A stretch of DNA of 64,000 bases from Cucumis sativus (GCF_000004075.3 NC_026659.2:28476272-28540271), one strand, 5' to 3'; shown: positions 1 to 13,438, numbered from the stretch's first letter. Notes: generated by a model not told the origin, from the letters alone. Numbers and translations: made by a program.

Positions 1-145
1 GCAACGAAAACAATTGAGCAGCCATCAATTAATCAACAAAAAGAACAATATAATATTGGATCGTTATTCTGCCAATTATTATTTCCTAGTCATAATTACT
101 TTAAACGAACAAATAATACCCTAAAAATCCACAGAAAAAAATCAG

Positions 146-3100
146 TCAGTACCTATCACTAACATAGCGATCACGACTGCCATATTTGTTGTCCCTGCTG
201 CTGCTATCAAAGCGATCTCTATCTCCAAAGCGCCCACCACCATCATAACGATCATCCACATAACGATTAGCATCTCCAGCAAAGCGATCCCCACGATCAC
301 TATCACCAAGCCGAGAACGTGCAAGAAATGAATCTCCTCCCCTTCCTCGGCCACCACCAACTGAAGGACAATCTCTAGCCCAGTGTCCAAGACGCCCACA
401 TTTGAAGCACTCATCTTGCCTTGCAGATCTATCTCCTCCTCCCCCACCCCCATAGCTACCCCTGCCACCAGTCGAGTACCCTCCCCCCCTGTAACCATGG
501 TCCATATCTTCTCCCATTTTAGGTTCAGCCTTGTTCACTGAAATTATTCGTTCTCCAAACTCCTGTCCATGCATCTCTCTGATAGCGTCATCCATTCCCC
601 GCCGATCTGAAAATGTAATAAAACCAAAGCCGCGTGGGCGGCCTGTATTCTTTTCCAACATGATCTACAGGAATGCCAAAGAGAAAATCAATTGAATAGC
701 CAATAAAACTTAAATGAAGTCATTAGAACAGAGCTACTAAAGTACATCCCACGCTAATAAGGTATACTAAGTGAAAACTAGAAACCTGCTAGCCATCACT
801 ATAGTCTAACCCTAGATTATAAAGTGAATTTGTCCAATGTAACAAAAACTAGCATCAAAGAAACAGGGACGAAGACCACCACAGTTAAAGATAAACAAAT
901 AGCCCAGAGATCCCACCTCCTCAATGTTGAAAGATGACAGGCTTCAAGATAAACTCTACAACCTGACCACCAATATAAGGTGTGGTACTTAAGATCCCAG
1001 TTCATAGCCCATAAAAATTTGGAGTGGTCATAAGGTTAATCTAAAAGCATGGAAAACTATACCCAATATTGGGCTTGAAGCCCATAAGTAGAATTGTGAC
1101 AAAGTTGCAAGTTATAGATATAGATTCAATACCAAACAGTTACCATAATCTAGAGATTTCAAACTCCAACAACTACTAAAAATAGAGGTTAAAACTCCAT
1201 CAAATTATCATTCAGGACACATGGTTAACAAACCTACACTCCATTAGAGAAGCAGAATAACAGAATAAGTTATGGGTACAAGCAGGTGATGAAGTTTAGC
1301 CTATCACATGCTGTATACACAATAAAAAAGAGTACAACATCAAAGAGAACTCGTTCAAAGTAATTGATAATAACACCATAAAAATGTTTTTAAAAGTCTG
1401 ACAACTTACTTTTTCTTCCGTTTATGAACTCATGGCAACATGTTACATAATTCCTTAACAAAACAAAAGCACCTGCACATCTTTAGGTCTATCTTCTGAA
1501 GTGAGAGTATCTTACATCTCTAGTCGCCTTTTATTCAAAAGAAACAATGCCATAAAAACATGGCTACATGGCCTTCTTCTGAGCAGTCAGCCATCCGAAA
1601 ATGGTACTCAAAGTCAATCTTAACTAAAAAAAAAGCCCACTACAAACACTTCATTTGATTTGTGTATTACTCCAACTAGGTGATTTGTTAACCTCAATGT
1701 TGTTGTCAAATGATCATATTGGGACGTGATGTGAAGTAGATGGTGGAATAAATCTCAAAAAAGAAAGATGAATCCTTGAACAACATATCTTCCAGGATGA
1801 ATGGTCAAGGAAACGCAGGCAAGAAGACACAGCAAAATTTCAGGCAATTGAGATGCCAACTTATTCTGCAATAGAGATCCCATCAGCTTGTGGACACAAG
1901 AGGCTGTACTAGAAAACTTGATGACCAACTTGCATAGCAACCACAGAATTCGTGGACAAGAGGCTGTATTAGAAAATTTGACAACAACAAAACTTCTTGC
2001 GTGGCAACCATACTTAACTAGGCACATATTCATATTCAACCCCTCTTAAGTTTAAATAGATTCAAAAATCGATGAATTCAAACTTTGCTAAGACAAAGAC
2101 TGTCAATGAGTATAAAATGAGTAAACTAGCACATCAACACCACAGAAAAGGAAAACAGAACAGCAGCATTCTTGGCAAATCTTGAGAAACGACTCCAAAC
2201 AACAGGAAAAGGATGCAAACAAAGGAATGAAAAACTACAGCTCCATAATTTCTCACGTTGCCACAACCTAAACCCATTCCTCTAAATAGGAACTGCCACT
2301 GCACCTACGGAACTCAAATTTAGCTTCAGATCCAATTGCTCTCTTGCAGACTGCAGTACTATACCCGACAAATAGACATTCATAATGCTCGGACATAACA
2401 GAAAACTGAGGGCCTAAGAACTCTGGAACTTTTAGATGGCAATAATATCGACATCATTGTCCAGGGTCCGGTCCATCACACATTACTTAACAAGCTCACC
2501 AACAAAGATAACAACTGATCAGAAAAGGTTCTCAAGCAGACATTTAAAATTCAGCTGACATCATACAAGGAGGATCCATGTCAAACTAAAGACTACAAAT
2601 GCAGTTTGGCCGATTCTTCAGAAAATGTCTGAGCTGCTAAGCCTGGCATCACTAGTACAATTTCTAGCCACATAAGCTGCTAAACAGAAACCAGTACAAA
2701 TAACTTTCTGAGCATGCTCGGAAATGTAGGGTACTCTGGCAACTTCATCACAGAAAAATGAAATTCAAAGATGCAGTGTCCACTCAAAAGAATGAAATGG
2801 TTATTGATGTCCCAAAACTGTACCTTTGCATGCTATCATAAATCTTAGCCATAACACATGCACCACTGCTACATTTTCTTCTTCATCTTAAATCAAACTG
2901 ACAACTCTCAACTCCAGTGAAACTAGCAAATGAGAAACCAGCTATCTCTCACTTGAATAGTAATTAGTCACGAACAGGAACGCGAAGAAAGAATTACAAA
3001 GAGGCAGACAGTACTTCGTACAACAAAACATTCCATCTATGAGATATGGCTTCTGAAAACTTTCTGAGATTATTTGACTTAGCAAACTCATTATCTGAGT

Positions 3101-4148
3101 CAATATAGCAATCTAGCCCAGACTTTCTGCCCCACGCAACATCTCGTAAACCACATAAACTTCTTCATTAACTTTTGGCTGTACCATTGATAAGAAGGGT
3201 AACCCAAAAATAAGTTGGGCTTAATAATCATCCAGAGCAAGATAAAATTCCCCATGAAAATACTAGAACATTTATTAGTCGGATCCTGAAACATTTTAGT
3301 GGCTTCAGTTTCCTCATCAAAAACATCAAGGAACAATAAAACAAGAAAGGTTTGCTCGAGCAGGCATCAGCACATCACTTGTTAATAGTTCCTCTGGTTT
3401 AAATCAAGAATGTCAAGTTCTTTTATCCCACAGAAACAATTAGTCGCTGAATTTGCATATTAAAATCCTACCAAACCCCAATCAGCTAGACCACAAGATT
3501 GAGTGAGTTAGCAGGCAACCATATTCCCAATATCCAGATGGTAGCACATTTTCTTAACCAGCAGATCTAAATCAAATTATACTTAAGCGCAAACAACCCT
3601 ATGACCTTCAGCATCTTGATGCATTCAACTTTACATGGATAGTGAAACCGCTTCCCAAAAATTTCATTAACAGCGTCCTCATTCACAAGGGAAAAAGAAA
3701 CGTCATCAGGAAGAGGAGGATGGAGAAGAAAAAATTATGGTAATCATAAAACAATACTGAGAAAACAAAACAAAACAAAAAAATAATGGCTTCAGACGGT
3801 AAAAGTTAATCTTGCAGTTCATCTGCAGTGTTTTTGGAAAAGGGGTGTAAATTTACAAATTATATTCTTCATATGAACATTAGCACGGAATGACACCCAT
3901 TTTACAATTTCCTCTATTTCCTTCACCTATAAGATAAAAATGAACAACTTATTCCCATGTGTTCAGTTTAGACAAAGTCCAATGCATTCAATAAAGATCA
4001 AACTACAAATCAACGAATATATATAAATAAGGGTAACCTGAGAATCGATAATTTTGCCGAAACGATTGAAGGCATTCTCAAGCTGACGCTCCGTGATGTC
4101 CCATGACAAACCGCCCACAAATATTCGGTACTCTTCTCTTCCGGCCAT
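146..4148 (-). CDS. RZ1C: RZ-1-type glycine-rich RNA-binding protein with CCHC zinc knuckle, probably partial
   Basis: Nuclear RNA-binding protein of the plant RZ-1 family, which acts in splicing and cold response. Exons read as 4148-4038 (37 codons, ending IIDSQ) and 664 downward (starting IMLEKNTGR), joined in phase 0 across a 3.4 kb intron. The RRM shows RNP2 (IFVGGL, about residues 9-14) and RNP1 (RGFGFITF, 48-55); a Gly-rich stretch follows; the CCHC knuckle is C123, C126, H131, C136; the tail is rich in RD/RY/DR. A 5'UTR intron (about 4341-4183) precedes the ATG. The first in-frame stop (146-148) lies just past AG|GTAC at 154-150, a possible donor. Family members usually have about 100 more RY-rich residues, so the gene probably continues off the left edge. 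The family call is firm; the 1B versus 1C assignment is not. Confidence 0.88.
1890..2010. repeat. Imperfect ~60-bp tandem duplication in RZ-1 intron 1
   Basis: Two neighbouring units, about 1890-1944 and 1952-2010, share the block GTGGACA..AAGAGGCTGTA followed by TAGAAAA, and both end near GCAACCA. The two copies differ by small indels. I see no coding sense; this is a local duplication inside the long first intron. Confidence 0.6.
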
Positions 4149-4342
4149 ATCAAGCTCCGGATTTCGGGGGGAAAATATCCTCCTGCACAGCAAAAACCCA
4201 AAAGGTAATTTGAGAAATAGAAGCAAAATTTTAGAAAAAAAAATCGGCGAAAACGAAAAGCACCCAGTAAATTTGCTACCGTAAAGAACAAATGATAGTG
4301 AGAATTTGAAGAAAGTGATGAGAGTGGAGAAAGGGCGATACC

Positions 4343-4523
4343 TAATTTGTTCGGTTACAGTGAAATGTTGTAAAAGAATGAGTTCCACTCGTTTATAAAG
4401 ATTCCTCCCGAACCCTAGAAAATAAATTTCTAACTACACACCCTATTTATTTATTTTTCATTTTTAAATCAAAATGCTCCTCCAAAATCATTTATATAGA
4501 GAGAATTGTCAAAAAAAAAAAAA

Positions 4524-4554
<31 letters not shown>

Positions 4555-5514
4555 TATCTATATATCAAAATTCACAAAATATTAATAAAAGTTTATCAGT
4601 AATAAAATCTAAAACTTTTGTTATAAATATTTTAATTTATTTTGTTATTTTTAAAAATACTCTCTTTTATATATATCAAAATCAACTTATTTTAACTAAC
4701 ATTTTATGTTTTCAAACACAATAGTTTAAATCTCTCGCGTCTGATTTTAACTTTTTTTAAAAAAAATACTTTATATATATAATACACCAATAATAAGATT
4801 GTTGTAGGATAAGTGTAAGATTTTAGTGTATTTGAATTTATTTTGATATATTTAAAAATACTCATTAAGAAGTTTTCAATTTTACTTTACTTTACAATCT
4901 ATGTATATTTATTTCTCAATTTACTCTATTTTCTTAGCTATCTCTTGCATTCAAATTTCTCGAATTGGTTATATAATTGTTGCATTTTGATATAAGAAAT
5001 TTCCTCCTTAAACTGGGAAATGTCAGGAGGTTATCTCGTTGTCTTTGCATCTCAAAAAAGAAATTAATTAAAAAGGATAAAATAAGATTCAATTAAACTT
5101 CATTGCTTTTTAATTATATAAAATGTTTTCTAAAATTCATATGATTTTTTTCGAAATAAAAAGTCAAACCGTTTCAATTAGTAAAAAATTGAGACCCGAC
5201 CGAACCGAACCGCATTGAAAACAGGTAGAGAAGAGCATAGAAAACCGAGACATAAAATGGAGAAGAACCAATAACAGAAGAAGAAAATGAAGTATGTGAA
5301 GAAGTTTATGGATTAGAGCTTCAAGTGTCAAATTCAAATCTTAAATGAAAATGAAAAAAGAAAAAACAACACATTCAAAGCTTTTTATCTTTTTCCATGA
5401 TGCAACAACTCTCATTTACACCCTCTGCCTTACTTTACTTTCAACTCTACTCCCAACTGTACAGTTATAAAGAGCTACTTCTGTAAAATGACATTATCAA
5501 TTTCCTTTTTACTA
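4343..5514. other. RZ-1 leader/promoter and spacer to ACR gene
   Basis: Holds the RZ-1 first leader exon (about 4343-4390, minus strand) and its upstream region, then AT-rich spacer up to the ACR stop codon. A poly-A/(AT)n/(CA) microsatellite lies at about 4511-4566. A piece near 4612-4675 resembles part of the fold-back-like sequence at 40120-40165. No supported gene. Confidence 0.5.
4511..4566. repeat. A-rich and (AT)n microsatellite
   Basis: A run of about 13 A is followed by uninterrupted AT dinucleotides, a short CACACA block and further TATAT. It sits upstream of the RZ-1 promoter and is a likely length-polymorphic site. Confidence 0.9.
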
Positions 5515-8297
5515 TTACCATCCCATCAATATATTTCTTACTCCCTCTTCAATCTTGTTCTGTTGCACCCATACAATGTCACCTTCGTCGAGCAAGATTC
5601 GATAAACTTCCCATTCCCGGCCATGGATCATGTGCCTCCCTATCTCCACCTAAGAACACAAAATGGTTTTTCAGTTAGTCGTAAGAGCACAACATCCATC
5701 AACATATGATTTGGCAATAGTTGGATGATGGATTAGTACCGAAAATATGCTCATATTGAGTTGTTTGAGTGCCAAAGTAATATCATGAAAAACAAGGGGG
5801 CGGCCACGGCCAGATAACTCCACAGGATTGGCTACTAGAAGCTCGGTGTCAGGACCCCTGCTCACCACAGCAGCTCGAAGAGGCCGTGTGAGTTCCATTC
5901 TTAGACGGGAACATAGAGCATTTTTCTTGTTTGGGTCAACTATCTTACAGCCATCTGATTGCATTGTGAATAACTCGATGTCACATTTTCCTTTTGAATT
6001 TAGATGGAACCGTCCATAGGAAACCTGACAGTCAAATAACCAATTTTTTTAAACTCAGAAATGTGAGGCAGTAGTTATAACAAATCTCATACAGGTCAAT
6101 GAAACACATTCCAAAAAGTATTACGAGAAGCTGTACATCACACGAGTGATGACTGTGAGATGGAGTGCTTGAATGAAGAGAGGAACGAAGTTTACCTGAA
6201 TATTGTAATCCTTCAAAGTTCTCATGATATCATACATAAGACCTTTGTGATCTAGACAAAGAAGTTGAATAACGGTGTGAGAACGGCTAATGGAATTGTC
6301 TATACTAACGACAGCGGAATGCGACGGAAGATGTCTGTTAGAAGGTCCATGTGGCAGCTCTAAACTGAACAATTCTTCAGAAATAGAGGAAGGTAGATTT
6401 GGTGAGCGTTGTGAACATGCAGTAAATTCCGGCCCTGCCAACTCGATCTCACAACTCATTAGGACATCAGCCAAAATCATTTTTAAATGATGCATTGTCT
6501 CCTCCTGCCTCTTTCTCGTATGAAGAAGTTCTCTGATTGCAAGAATTTTGACCCAAAAAGAAAAAAAACATCAATAAGAATTATTTGAGCAAAAGGCACA
6601 CCTGGGCACATGCTTTATTAAAGTTACCACGCCTAAAATATGGTGATTTCTGTCGATGATTATGTTTGGAAGGTTAAATTTGGTAAGATCATAACGTTTC
6701 ATTTTCAAATCATTATTTGGATTTATCTCTTGTTAAGGTATGTTAGCATTAAAATAATATTTTATTGGTACAAATAAGTTATTATGTCATGTATTTATCA
6801 AGAAAGCATTTGAAACCCTATTTGATTTTGCAATCTTTATTCTCAATTCAACATTCATACATATACTAAGGATCTTTATGGCTACACGCTTCAGCACAAT
6901 GGAACACGATATCTTGAATGACAAACCTTGTATCGGTAATAAAGAAGAGGTCCATCATTTTTCCATCCGGTGCAGTGGAAACCTTCACCCTTCTTATTGT
7001 TAGTTCTAGCTCACAAAGAACCTCAGTCACATCTACAGGGGGAGAACATAACGACACAGGTCAATAGGCATATAAACCAATAAGCTTATCGTTTGGAGTA
7101 AATGCATGATGCATCAACAACACAATCATATGTATTTAGAGAAATGAGCTATCTCCTTGATAACAGGGTGCAAATGTCAGAACAATAACTCGATGAAATA
7201 TGAAACGAAGTTATTCAAGCCAAAGGTAAATTGCAACCCAGCTAAACGACTTCATTCTAACTAAAACAAAAACTATATAGAATAAATAGATTACACCTCG
7301 AAACCTCTTAGGGTTTAACTAATTTGAAAAGTTTCGTGAATCATCCAAATCACATAAGGCCCAACCAATACTAACATTAATCTTTTCGAGAATGAATTTA
7401 GCAGATTATTCAACAATTTCTAGCCAAAAACTAACATTGAGAATACATATTGCAGATGATACTTATGGAACAAAACCTATAACAAAAGATCCAATAGTCC
7501 TTCAAATGGCATATATGCATAATCAACCAACCAACTTCAATTCTAAAGTTATCAGAAAATAATAATAATAATACCATGCAAAAGGCCTTTAGGGTGAGAA
7601 GAACACCAAAATTTCAATAGGAAAACATCTGGAGGTTTCTGTATCTCTTTTTCTTGTTGATAAAATCGTATTCCGGAAGTGGAAAAATGGGAAGGGCAGA
7701 CTTCCAACAACCTCTTCTTCAACAAAGGCCACCTGGTAGTTGGCTTCCCCACAACCCACAACACTATATAACACCATTTACCATCTGTAGAGAAATCTGC
7801 TCCCAAAGAAAACATTACAGAACATGATCAAGACTCACGAGTAACAACAGGATCAACAGATCAAAGAGAAATAACATACATCTCTATTAGACAGATACTG
7901 ATAATTATAAAAAGAAAGCTAGAACAACCCGTAAAGAAAGTAATGATCCAAGAACAGCCAACCTATTTGTTATCCAAGGGGAAAATCCAAATTGGGGTAT
8001 ACCAAAATCACAACAAATCTCAGAACCCACCAATGTTTTTGTATACCATCATAGAAATGCGGATCTAAACAAACAAGAATTCAAGTCCCCAGCAGAATAA
8101 GGATAAAACAAAAGAAATTAAGACAGGGGAGTAGGCTTTTTACCTCCTCTTGAAATACTCAAACCAAAAAGCAAAATGATTCTACATAAATCACATCCAA
8201 GGCCAGTCTTATCAGGGCAATTCACGGTGATAACATGAGGATCCCCTTGCTTTTCTCCAGAAGTAATAACTACAGAATCTTCATACAAAATGCCCAT
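5515..8297 (-). CDS. ACR9: ACT-domain-repeat protein, ACR9/ACR10 type
   Basis: Putative amino-acid-sensing regulator of the plant ACR family; no enzyme domain is present. Six exons in frame: 8297-8144, 7796-7575, 7032-6927, 6532-6196, 6024-5740, 5649-5515, giving 412 residues. ACT-type modules are seen at about residues 17-85 (VITVNCPDKTGLG), 107-165 (DVFLLKFWC..GLLHDVTEVLCEL), 243-300 (VIQLLCLDHKGLMYDIM..VSYGRF) and 330-395 (ELLVANPVEL..REWEVYRILLDEGD). Start choice: the first ATG after an in-frame non-ATG stretch, giving MGILYEDS, which fits the family. The leader carries a (GAA)n purine tract (plus strand 8306-8325) and a 10-codon uORF (8370-8338). Every intron has GT..AG. Deciding between ACR9 and ACR10 needs an alignment. 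Confidence 0.92.
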
Positions 8298-8337
8298 TTC
8301 TATAAACTTCTTCTTCTTCTTCTTCTCTTCCAATTCA

Positions 8338-8370
8338 CTACACTCTGGCTTCAACCCTTTCCTTCTCCAT
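8338..8370 (-). promoter_or_regulatory. 10-residue uORF in the ACR leader
   Basis: On the minus strand an ATG at 8370 opens 10 codons (MEKERVEARV) and stops at 8338-8340, about 40 nt before the main ATG at 8297. Whether it lies in the mature leader depends on the unmapped transcription start. Confidence 0.4.
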
Positions 8371-10135
8371 TGGAATAGAGTGAAAAAATCAAAGTGGGTG
8401 TTCTAATTCTTGAATGAACTGGTGTAGTGGAGCAAAGGGATTGAAGATGGCGTTGAAAGAAAGTAAAATCTGGGGCAATAAACGAAGAAGATATCATCCG
8501 TGTCCCCTTTTTCCTGTGCTTGAACGCTTTTTCCCACTGGATTTTCTTCGTGAATTGGTGGTTTTATGACTAATACCATCAATCCCAAATTCTCTTTTCG
8601 TCTTCAAATGAAAAAAAAAAAAAATGAATACATTTTTTATGCTAAGTTCCTTCTTCTCGTGGCTTTTCGTCTTTTGGGATTCGGCAGTTCGTAGGGAGAG
8701 ATTTTCGGGATTGTCTCTTTCCCACTTTTCTTTGCTTACTCCGTCGTGTAAATTCATGCATCCCTAAGTTACAAGAATTCACATTTAATCCATATCTTTA
8801 TTTTTTTCAAAATATATTTATTTACGAACAATTACATCAAATAATAAAAACAAAAATCCCTCATTACATACCTTAATCACATATTGTTGAAAATTTTAAT
8901 AATATGGTGTGAAATATAAAATTGGGTTTTTCCCATATATAATAAGCATCAAATGTAACACAATTCAATGAATAATGCATTAAATAGCCTTCTTTATTGT
9001 TTTGAAACTTTAAATTTCCACCTCTACTATCTTGTTTAATTTTTTTAAAATAATAATCATAATTGGAATTTAATTTATTCCATACCTTTATTGAAAACAA
9101 TATAATTTGATGATAACTTTATTAACAAATTTCCGATCATAATATTTAATTATATTGAATGGTGTTAATGATTTTAGAAGCTTAAGAAATCTTACACTCC
9201 TCTTTGATAATAGACGTGTTACTTCTCCATTTGCTAATTAGTTTCGAAATAAAATCTCATACATAATACAGTATCAATCATTAAGCTAAGCAATATAAAT
9301 CTCATTTCAGAGCAGAGGTTTAAAAGTTAATCTTATTCCCTTTCAAAAACGTGCATTTTTTCAAAGTGAATATCAAGATTTTATAGTCTTGCACTGACAA
9401 AATTAGAATCGTGACACATAGACATATTTATTAAGGGGTTAGGAGCATGTGTCCTCCCTCACATTTTCGGATTTTGTATTCTAATATTAATTTTGAACAG
9501 TAAGATTACCGTATATTTAAAATTTTACTAAATTAACACGATTCTGTATTCGATTCTTAATTTTTATTATGTTTGTTATATAATGCTTCCTACATAAAAT
9601 TTATAGATCCCCCACTGTCGTAACATCGATGATAAAACAATTTTATAACATTGATTTATTAATTTAATACTATTAAATTATAAAGTTTGAGAAGTTGTAA
9701 ACTCCACGATGTAAGTAGTTGATAATCTGTAGAATTGAGAGTTTAAGTTCCTATTTCTCTACTCTACTTCTAAGCTCGTAGAACCGAACACATCTTCACC
9801 TCATTAAATACAAAATACATACATACCATATATATATATATAATTTAATCTTAATTTTGTAACTTTGACCAAAGTTTAGAAAGGGATTAATTAGTAATTA
9901 AAGGAAGAAGATATTTTGGGGGGGGAGAGGGGAGTAGAGATATTTCAATACGGAAAACCCAAAGAAGAAACGGGTCGGATTAGAGAGAACGGATATTTGA
10001 TTTAATCGTATCGTTTGGGGCTCCGGGTATGTTGGAATGGATAGATATTTTAAGAAATCGCATCACGATATTTTGACGATCCGTTCGGTATGTTTGGAAC
10101 TACCGAACACGGCTTACATCCGCAACTATGATTAC

Positions 10136-10145
10136 GCCACGTGGC
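10136..10145. promoter_or_regulatory. Palindromic G-box GCCACGTGGC
   Basis: A perfect 10-bp palindrome with the CACGTG core bound by plant bZIP and bHLH factors. It lies in a locally GC-richer block that also has a CCAAT-like element (about 10159) and TATA-like sequence (about 10230 and 10270). No gene begins within 3 kb on the plus side, so the target is unknown. Confidence 0.55.
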
Positions 10146-10275
10146 ATATTCTTTTTATCCAATCCCATGGAGAAAATGAAAAAACAAGGCGGGGGCCACT
10201 CCAAATTGAGAGAAATATATACCAAATTTAGTTATTTTTATAAAACCCTCATCCTAATTGATTGCCCTTTATAAA

Positions 10276-10480
10276 TAATAATGGAGATTGCACCAACATT
10301 TAAAAAAATTTATAAATATAGTAAATTTTTGTTGATTGATTTGTATAGTTTATTAATATATACAACATCTTATGATCGATAGAATTTGACAAATTTTGTT
10401 ATATTTACAAAAATTTTAAAATATTATTATATACTTAATTATTTTGAATCTAATTGTTAGAATTGTAAATATCCCTTTAA
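10276..10480 (+). mobile_element. Diverged fold-back (MITE-like) element
   Basis: Shares with copies at 37.8 and 50.5 kb the order: CAACATTTAAAAAAATT, AAATATAG, a central TAGAATTTGACAAATTTTG, then ATATACTTAATTATTTTGAAT and a GTAAATATCCC end. The palindromic core is decayed here. Confidence 0.55.
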
Positions 10481-13438
10481 ATTATGATTTCTTTTAAATC
10501 AATGAAACTAGACTTAGATAAAAATATTTAAAAAGTATAGAAAAAAAATTAATGTGTCTTTCGTTGATTTTGTTATGTGAAGTATAAATAGTTTGTCAGA
10601 TTTTTTTTTTTTAAATAATAATAAAAGTACTATGACTTATTAATGATTTGTAGTATTGAATTACTTATTATATTCGGGGATTAAATTTGAATAGTAAGAA
10701 AAATTAATATGAATAGAAAAAATAGCATAACTATTTACCAGGTATATTAGATAAATAAAACTGGATTTTGCAATATTTTGGAAATAATTTTACTTTTTAT
10801 AAATTTTTTTGAATTATAGCTAGTGGCTAAATATGAGTTATAGTGATCATACATTATCATTTCACTTAAGACTTAGCACAAATGTATAGATTTTTTTTTT
10901 TTCTTTCAACGTACCGGATAAGTAGAATGAATTTTGTAGCACAAATTCGTGTTAGTGCAATTTAGCTCAAACAAATTTTATTTTTCGAAAAAAAAGTTAA
11001 CAATTTTGGTTATAACATTTATTCCACATGCCTTAAAACATAAAAAAAATGTTGCTTTTACGACTTTTACTAATTGAGTCACATTATTTTGAAAACAATT
11101 TTCTTTCACAAATAGGATTTGGTTCATCCGAGTAAATATAAAAAAACATAAAACATACTCAAAAAATTTAAAAGATCCTATAAATTGATACACTTATAAA
11201 AACTTAGAGGTATAAACTTAAATAAATGTTACTTTTTGTCCACAAGACAAATATCACCCTACAACGATACATTTCATATCTATCATGTAAATGTAAGTCC
11301 CTAATTAAAAATTACATATAGAGCAAACCATACAGATAGTTAATCAACCACTTTAAATTTGCTTTATTTACTTTTATTGTGTGAACAACACACCCTCGTT
11401 TTCATATATTAGGTAAACCAACCCCCTAATTAATGATAAATATTGTCATTATAGTTTTGGTAATTTGAATGACAATAAATAATAACTAAATTCATAACAT
11501 TATCTATTTCAAACCTTGAATTTATAAAGGGTTAATTTGATTGAAATGAAATTCAATCAAAACTTAACTAACTCAAATCACTCTAATTATTTTAGTACAA
11601 CAATTAGATAATAAAAAATTGTATCGATTATCACTAAGCTAAGTTCGATTTTGACCATATTATAATCTATACAATATACCTAAATTGTGATTGAAGAAAT
11701 AGACATGTACCAATAAAATTCTTCCCCACACCTTTTTTAATTTGAAAACTTTCCCTAATTCGTTTAATTCATAACATTTCTCCCTCGTTTCTAGTGGGGT
11801 TTAAATAATTACTTTTTGAGGTGGCGAATGTCACAATAAACAAATATTAGGTTATACGTCACCGTTTTAGCGACATTTTTGTTGTTGCATTATTAAGCTT
11901 TTGTTTTTAATGCGATTAATTTAGATTTCTGTTTCATAGGAGAAGGGCACAAGCAACTTTGAAATAATAAACTAATTAATAACCCAACATGCTGATTAGT
12001 ATAATATAATTAAATTATAGACTAATCATAGTCAATATTGTCGACTTGGAATGACTTCGTATTAAATTAATTAATGTGTACCCACCATTGTGGAGTTCCT
12101 TTATTAGATTTTTGTTCCATTGTCTCATATTTATCCATAAAATACTTAATTATTGTTTGAAATAAAAAATTATAATAATTGATTGTTACAAGATTTTAGG
12201 GCTCAATTAGTTTAGTGATTAATTTAATAGTCACTCGTACGTCAAAAATTTTATGTGGAACTAATTATTAACCTAAAGTTTTGTTAAAGCAATGGTATAT
12301 ATATATATCCATCTAAGTTGTGGATTTTACTTTGTCATACGGATGGTAAGCCCTCTAGTGCTCATGATTTGAGTTTTTCCTAAGTAAAAATTAGATCAAA
12401 TGTCTCGAACACATCTAAAGTGAAGATTAGGGCTTTTTTCGAGTGGACGTAGATATGTATTAAATATAAGAATGTTATAAATTATACACATTTAAAAGTT
12501 AAATTTTAACACTTGAAATTCAAAGTTTTATGATTGAAATTCAAGGACCAACCTACTTTATATTTTTGCAATACATTGGGGGTGAACATAATTTGGTTGG
12601 AATCGATTTTCTTACCAAGTCGATTATGGGTTGATTAGTCACTTCAGTAAATGTTCATATCAGCTATGATTAGTTTAGTAAATGTTTAAACCGATTACGA
12701 GCATGAAGGAGTACAAAACGATCATTGGCCGGTCAATAGGTTGGTTTAAATTAAATCATTTGAAGCTTTTAAAAAATGTTGTTGGTTTGAAATCTTCTCA
12801 AACTGTCACCAACTGAATCTCTACTTGTTTCTGATTGACCATCTTCGATTTGATAAATTGATTCGATTTTTGGGTCAATCATGCTAACTCCTAAATACAC
12901 GGGGTGGGTGAATCAAAACGTTAACTAAAATGGTTGAGATAGTATGAAAATATACCCATATTTGTGTTTGACAATGAATTTTTGCAGTTTAGCCAAATAG
13001 TAACATTATAAGATTAAAGTATCATTTTGATCGTTGTATAGTTTAAAGTTTGTCCAATTATAGCATATAATTTCAATTGGCTAAATTTAAACCATGAATT
13101 TTAAATAAATATTTAATTTAGTCCTCCAAAATTGACACTATATTTCATAAAAAAAGAAAAAGATACATGTGAATATGTTTTCAAACTTTATTGTAAAATA
13201 ACGTGCATTTTTCAAACAAGTCGATAATAAAGTTTGGACGAAAAGTAGACTAAAATTAACAAATTTTAAATTACAGAAAGGACTAAATTGGATGTGACAA
13301 CGTTATCGTGAGGTCTAAAGAATAAATAACAAACAACAAAAGAGAGGTAAAGAGTACGTCGTCGTTTAGAGGTCAATATTCTGACTTCTCTGTCAAACGT
13401 AGACGAAGAGGCAAATGCCACGACTCACACATGGCTTC

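Larger units (their letters stand above)
8400..13430. other. 5-kb AT-rich intergenic region
   Basis: Between the divergently placed ACR gene (-) and protease gene (+). Short ORFs here have no recognisable similarity. It contains a TA microsatellite (about 9829-9844), a G-rich stretch (about 9918-9940), a promoter-like island (9940-10250), one diverged fold-back element (about 10276-10480) and diverged repeat-like sequence at about 12590-12890 and 13010-13310. I see no gene. Confidence 0.5.

Noticed and set aside
1286-1400. Possible box C/D snoRNA (GTGATGA ... CTGA) in the RZ-1 intron
   Set aside because: On the strand opposite to the gene, spacing over 100 nt, and no terminal stem or D' box.
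10037-10231. 64-codon ORF in the G-box island
   Set aside because: No similarity, no splice partner and no conserved motif; better explained as promoter-like DNA.
12590-12890. Similarity in style between 12.6-12.9 kb and 41.26-41.5 kb (GATTA/TCGA-rich phrases)
   Set aside because: The shared words are short and degenerate; without an alignment I cannot claim they are copies of one repeat.
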